NCBI GenBank assembly: GCA_964017065.1
Contig: OZ024788.1
Span: forward strand, 12,108,845-12,172,844
Origin: Haliclona indistincta
Lineage: Eukaryota > Porifera > Demospongiae > Haplosclerida > Chalinidae
Direction: 5' to 3'
Length of the DNA: 64,000 nt
Every line of letters starts with the position of its first letter. The stretch's first letter is position 1. A program made the translations under genes and the position numbers. Shown here one piece after another: positions 62,991 through 64,000 of the stretch. The notes under the pieces are model-generated. The model worked only from the letters and a program-made list of their open reading frames with translations, searched no databases and was not told the origin of the DNA.

Positions 62991-63605
62991 TAATGTTGCT
63001 CGAAATATTTACCAAGGTGACGAACCTGGAAACAGTGAAAATCGAATTTCGTCATTTTCGTGTTCTTTCTTTCTTTCTACAGCGAGCCTAGTGCCTTTAC
63101 GCGAGCAGTGCCCAAGCAGCCATGAAATTCTCATGGCAGGTGTCTTTTGAACTTAGCCTTTTTTGCGAAATGACGATATAAATTCGACGAGTTCACGATC
63201 ACTTTTAGTTGTCAGCTAAGTGTTATACGCATCTTGTGATTGCGCAATACGCACATGACCAATAACACGATTGCTAGAAGTAGAGTATGCAGAGTATCGC
63301 CGTATGGAGAGCTCATATTGGAGTCTGGAGTCTTTGAAATACTAGCGATTAATCTCGTGTGGGATCACCATGCTACTTCTTGCCAGATAATATAATGGCC
63401 GTTTAGAATTGTCTAAGCAAGACTGGGCGGAGCTTGTATGCAGTTCATATGCATGTGTGGGTGAGCTAGTTTCAATATGAGCAAAATCTCACATAATGAA
63501 AACATCAACAACAACGAAAGGCCAAACTAATGGTTTACACAAAGAGACTCAGTACTTGAACTGCACCAAAAATTTAAACTCATTGATAAAGAAAAAGACA
63601 CAAAA
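62991..63605 (+). mobile_element. Module A body lacking its head
   Basis: Starts within A at TTGCTCGAAATATTTACC, through the GTGACGAACCTGGAAAC block to the CACAAAAAAGAAAATTAAAAAG junction with hairpin B. Confidence 0.8.
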
Positions 63606-63900
63606 AAGAAAATTAAAAAGATCTCCGACAAATTCAAAAGAATCTAGAGATGAAGAAATCTACCACTGGTTCACATTGTGAACCAACTAGGAGCTAGCAC
63701 GAAATATACACGATTGACTGGATAATAAAACTATGCATCCCTACATCAGTGGCTGCACAAAATTATGGACACCAGGTCAACACCATGCAGCATTCCTGTT
63801 CTATAGCCAGAAAAGCAGCTACTGATTTAGAGATGCATGCTTCATTATCCTGTAAATCGTGTTACCATTCCGTGCTAGTTCCTTGTAGGTAAAATTTGAA
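63606..63900. mobile_element. Hairpin module B, diverged
   Basis: ACACGATTGACTG, CTACATCAGTGGCTG and the inverse ACCATTCCGTGCTAG; arms are poorly matched. Confidence 0.75.
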
Positions 63901-63914
63901 ACTCAAAAAGTACA

Positions 63915-64000
63915 CAAACAAGAAAATAAAAAGATTTCTAACGAAATCAAAAGGATGTAGGGGTAAATTAAATCTGCTACTGGTCCACAATGTAAACCAA
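63915..64000. mobile_element. Start of another hairpin B, cut by the window end
   Basis: AAAAAGATTTCTAACGAAATC and ACTGGTCCACAATGTAAACC. Confidence 0.85.

Overview
This is a eukaryotic, almost certainly animal, genome window. Real coding sequence is split into short exons with GT/AG borders, and most of the rest is layered DNA transposons. A demosponge or another early-branching animal fits best. I infer this from the Myb/SANT-like gene with an 'SGTEEE' block, and from relics of Ulp1-PHD, SWIM/MULE, RecQ plus DUF6589-like and retroelement proteins of kinds I associate with sponge and cnidarian genomes. No database was consulted, so the species is open.

Three host loci can be supported. (1) A STAT transcription factor lies on the minus strand (about 7.64 kb down to 0.57 kb). 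Ten exons give the end of the N-terminal region, the coiled-coil domain and the start of the DNA-binding domain; the rest lies off the left edge. (2) A small Myb/SANT-like DNA-binding gene lies on the minus strand (8.39-7.89 kb). Its first codons are disrupted by what looks like a transposon excision footprint. (3) A P-loop (dynamin-like) protein lies on the plus strand. Seven phase-compatible exons at 30.9, 41.5, 41.6, 48.8, 49.1, 49.4 and 49.9 kb end in a stop codon. Its introns reach 10 kb because they are stuffed with transposons. Its first exon is uncertain: 10,457 fits in phase, while 15,212 lies beside a promoter-like region but does not fit.

Layout. 0.5-8.4 kb: STAT and Myb genes with very long CT/GA tracts at STAT splice acceptors. 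8.6-9.8 kb: retroelement relic and palindromes. 10.1-13.5 kb: Ulp1-PHD and MULE/SWIM transposase relics flanked by the same end sequences (head A, hairpin B) that recur through the window. 13.9-17.2 kb: small inverted-repeat elements and a hAT fragment. 17.67-23.71 kb: a degraded 6-kb element with matching ends, carrying a RecQ-like helicase (+) and a DUF6589-like transposase (-). 23.9-30.7 kb: a series of miniature inverted-repeat elements (MITEs), including short relatives of the 6-kb element. 31-47.9 kb: nested composites of modules A, W, B and H, a 3.2-kb Ginger-like element, a 1-kb palindrome, and TTAA-flanked piggyBac-like MITEs. 50-54.8 kb: further nested MITEs. 54.8-58.2 kb: little recognisable. 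58.3-64 kb: one large inverted-repeat element and more A/W/H/B copies.

The host genes do not form an obvious functional unit. The window mainly records repeated, datable insertion of several transposon families, with target-site duplications of TA, TTAA, and 4, 5, 7, 8, 9 and 11 bp visible in the sequence.
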